A stretch of 64,000 bases of DNA from Neiella marina (GTDB lineage Bacteria; Pseudomonadota; Gammaproteobacteria; Enterobacterales; Neiellaceae), in the NCBI RefSeq assembly GCF_002165625.1, contig NZ_NGNS01000010.1, positions 62,001 to 126,000 on the forward strand, written 5' to 3'. Of the stretch, positions 61,909 to 64,000 are shown piece by piece (position 1 is the first letter of the stretch; every line of letters starts with the position of its first letter). A model generated the notes under the pieces. It made no database searches, was not told the DNA's origin, and saw only the letters and a list, made by a program, of their open reading frames with translations. Both the position numbers and the translations under genes were made by a program.

Positions 61909-64000
61909 GTGAAAATCCGACATTTGCTAGGAATCGTCATTTTGGCTGCTGCAGTGGTGCCTTCGGTTACCATTTCACTGATGCTGCTGGATCGACAATA
62001 CAAAGCAACTCAGGACTCGATGGAGCAAGAATTGACTCGAGTCCTGTTTAGCATGTCACAAGATATTCGCTTTAAGTTCTCGATTTTTTCAACCAATTTT
62101 AAATTGTTCTCTTCTGAGCGTTATTTAATCCAAGCGCTCGACAGCTTTTTGTTTGTCAGCAACGCCCACAACTCCATGCTGCAGTTTGTTGAACAGACCC
62201 CTTTGGTGTCGAGTTTGTACCTGCTTGACTCAGAACTTCATGTCGTTGATGAAGTGTTAGGTGATATTCCAAGTTATGAAAGTAGTCAGTTGTTATCGGA
62301 TGCTAAACTCGCTGTCGCCTCTGGTTTAGTGAGGGAAAAACAACAGTACCTAATTGAATTTGATAATAATAACTTGGTTAGACCATCAAGAATTAAACAA
62401 CAGTTAAACACCGAGTCGCCATTTGGTGCTGCGGTATTGATGCCGCTTTATTTCCACTCGCTGCAAGAGGGGCTGACGCGCGAACCGGCGGGCTACATTC
62501 TGGCGGTACTGCCATTTGACGTGGTCTACAAGATCGTGGCAGATAATCTTGGCACTGATGAACTGATCGAGATCCTCCACGACGATGAAATTATCGTTGC
62601 CTCCCCCCGCATCAAGTTTGTTGAACTCGAGCATGATGACCTAATGGTCGAGCGAGATGTTTTGCCGTTGGCCAGCGATTACACCTCTAATCAACTCGAA
62701 TACATGTTGCAACTGCATGTTAGCCGCTCCGCTCGAATGCTGCAGTTACAAGAGTCGATGAATGCCTTAACGCTGGGCATTGCCATTGCTATCTGCTTGT
62801 CGGTGTTAGTTGCGTTTTTGGTCGCCAATTGGCTTGGTACACCGTTTAAGCAATTGTCTGAAATCCTCAAGCGATTTGGTCAGGGACATTACAGCTCCAA
62901 AGGAGAGAAGTTCAAGTTCAGCGAATTCGAAGATGTTCGCCAGTTACTTAGCGAAATGGGCAAAACTATTCGGATGCAGCTCGATAGTCTGCATCAGAAA
63001 AATGAAGAGCTTCAGCGCATTGACGACTTGAAAGGCGAGTATCTGACCAAGGTACGAGCGCTGAATGAGCAACTTGAGGCGCGAGTTGCAGAGAAAACCA
63101 AAGAGCTGAGTGAAACAGCCGCGCGAGAAGGTAGAAGCCGACAAATACTGCAGAGTTTGCAGCGCTTAAGCATTGAGCTTCAACAGTGTGGTGAGCACGC
63201 TGATGTCACCGAGCTTTGCCTTAATCAGCTGCACGAACTGTTTGACGATGTCCCTGTCGCTCTGCTTATTGCAACCTCACGCAATACCGAACGCCAGTTT
63301 CAGTCGCTTGGCCTAATGGCTGAGGATGAACAATGGCTGCTAGCCGAACTTAAACAGCGAATTGCCAACCAACGACAGAGCTTGCCTGAAACACTGGTCA
63401 ATGAAGGCAAGCGATTCTACCTATTTGACTTGATTTCCCGAACCCATAACTTCTTGGGTGTTTTGGCTTTTCAACTGGATGAAGTAAGTCCACAAGAGCG
63501 TGATATCGTGCGAGTATTTGCCAAGCAAATCAGTGTGATTACTGAAACCATTGAATTGACTTCGGAGCTCGAGCTTGCAGCTCGTACTGATGAGCTAACC
63601 GACTTACCGAATCGTAAGGCCTTTAACGAATCGTTTGAGCGCAGCCGTAACATTCTTGAGCGTTATCCCAACAACCATGTTGGTATTTTTGTCATCGATG
63701 CCAATGGTCTCAAACGGGTTAATGACCAGTTTGGCCATGATGCGGGTGACCAGTTTATTAAAGCGATCGTCGAAGTTTTGCTGCATAGCTGTCGCAAAAC
63801 CGATCAACTATTTCGAATGGGCGGCGATGAATTTGCGTTGTTGGTACAAGAGGGAACGATTGCCAGCTGTGAGCGTTTGATGGCGCGTTTGGCAGAGCAG
63901 CAAGACCAACAGTTAGCCTTGCTGCAACAGGACGGTTCGAGCAAGCAAATTCCGATTAGCTTTAGTGTCGGCTACGCCTCAAGTGAAGAAGTCGATGTTA
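61909..64000 (+). CDS. Membrane-bound diguanylate cyclase with periplasmic sensor (partial)
   Basis: The gene starts at GTG 61909 (AGGAG 5 bp upstream) and is cut by the right edge; 697 codons are visible. A transmembrane helix (about 5-27) and a second one (about 287-308) flank a periplasmic sensor of some 260 residues. A HAMP-like segment, a coiled coil (about 360-405) and a GAF-like region (about 415-545) follow. The GGDEF domain has an intact GGDEF at 638-642 (RMGGDEFALL). It should make c-di-GMP. It overlaps no gene but lies 8 bp after the solute-binding protein gene, its probable partner. Confidence 0.88.
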   Translation, partial: MKIRHLLGIVILAAAVVPSVTISLMLLDRQYKATQDSMEQELTRVLFSMSQDIRFKFSIFSTNFKLFSSERYLIQALDSFLFVSNAHNSMLQFVEQTPLVSSLYLLDSELHVVDEVLGDIPSYESSQLLSDAKLAVASGLVREKQQYLIEFDNNNLVRPSRIKQQLNTESPFGAAVLMPLYFHSLQEGLTREPAGYILAVLPFDVVYKIVADNLGTDELIEILHDDEIIVASPRIKFVELEHDDLMVERDVLPLASDYTSNQLEYMLQLHVSRSARMLQLQESMNALTLGIAIAICLSVLVAFLVANWLGTPFKQLSEILKRFGQGHYSSKGEKFKFSEFEDVRQLLSEMGKTIRMQLDSLHQKNEELQRIDDLKGEYLTKVRALNEQLEARVAEKTKELSETAAREGRSRQILQSLQRLSIELQQCGEHADVTELCLNQLHELFDDVPVALLIATSRNTERQFQSLGLMAEDEQWLLAELKQRIANQRQSLPETLVNEGKRFYLFDLISRTHNFLGVLAFQLDEVSPQERDIVRVFAKQISVITETIELTSELELAARTDELTDLPNRKAFNESFERSRNILERYPNNHVGIFVIDANGLKRVNDQFGHDAGDQFIKAIVEVLLHSCRKTDQLFRMGGDEFALLVQEGTIASCERLMARLAEQQDQQLALLQQDGSSKQIPISFSVGYASSEEVDV

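Noticed and set aside
1-64000. Mobile elements, CRISPR arrays, tRNA or rRNA genes
   Set aside because: Looked for and not seen: no transposase or integrase frames, no regularly spaced repeats, no recognisable tRNA or rRNA sequence.

Overview
The window is a stretch of chromosome from a marine, probably alga-associated Gram-negative gammaproteobacterium. An Alteromonadales-like affiliation is my inference. It rests on the Gram-negative envelope genes (mlaA, pqiABC, RND efflux, DcaP-type porin), the many c-di-GMP and chemotaxis genes, and four enzymes for algal or other glucan polysaccharides: a GH86 beta-agarase, a PL6 alginate-lyase-type enzyme, an ExoP-like GH3 and a GH13. I saw no rRNA, tRNA, CRISPR array, transposase or prophage gene. 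Base composition and codon use look even throughout.

Layout. 1-8.6 kb: an acetate-scavenging locus. Acetyl-CoA synthetase (acs) runs rightward. Divergent from it are a two-subunit Na+/solute symporter (DUF4212 plus an ActP-like subunit), a CBS/DUF294 nucleotidyltransferase-like protein, a DnaQ-type exonuclease, and the start of a symporter-domain protein that is probably a CrbS/CbrA-type sensor kinase. 8.7-13.1 kb: porin, small lipoprotein and the GH86 agarase, which has strong palindromes upstream. 13.2-18.2 kb: a compact cluster of fructose-6-phosphate-aldolase-like transaldolase (FSA), glycyl-radical activating enzyme, glycyl radical enzyme (GRE) and DeoR regulator. It has an FNR-box divergent promoter and repeated putative DeoR operators. 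18.3-24.8 kb: cold-shock gene, two esterases, YbaN-like protein, a vWA lipoprotein / ECF sigma / putative anti-sigma module, and a haem protein. 24.8-29.1 kb: RND efflux pump. 29.3-31.3 kb: mlaA with a secreted alpha/beta hydrolase. 31.6-34.6 kb: small proteins, including an HExxH lipoprotein and a retropepsin-like protease. 34.6-38.2 kb: pqiABC. 38.3-43.8 kb: GH3, Mlc-like ROK regulator and GH13. 43.8-51.4 kb: signalling genes (GGDEF-EAL protein, NIT-like sensor plus methyl-accepting protein) and a DASS dicarboxylate transporter with an orphan receiver. 51.6-53.2 kb: PL6 lyase. 53.5-59.6 kb: Dcp peptidase and potABCD. 59.8-64 kb: patatin, solute-binding protein and a GGDEF protein cut by the window edge.

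The most interesting unit is the GRE-FSA-DeoR cluster. Its gene content matches the E. coli ybiW/ybiY/fsaA-type system. As I remember the recent literature, that system splits 1,5-anhydrohexitol 6-phosphates through 1-deoxyfructose 6-phosphate into glyceraldehyde 3-phosphate and hydroxyacetone ('radical-mediated glycolysis'). Here it sits directly beside an agarase. Its divergent promoter has one perfect FNR box exactly 31 bp from a TATAGT element on each side. Copies of CTTTCAAATGAAAG mark the promoter, the regulator gene and the fsa 3' end. Red algae are known to make 1,5-anhydrofructose from floridean starch, so a link to red-algal carbohydrate use is plausible but unproven.
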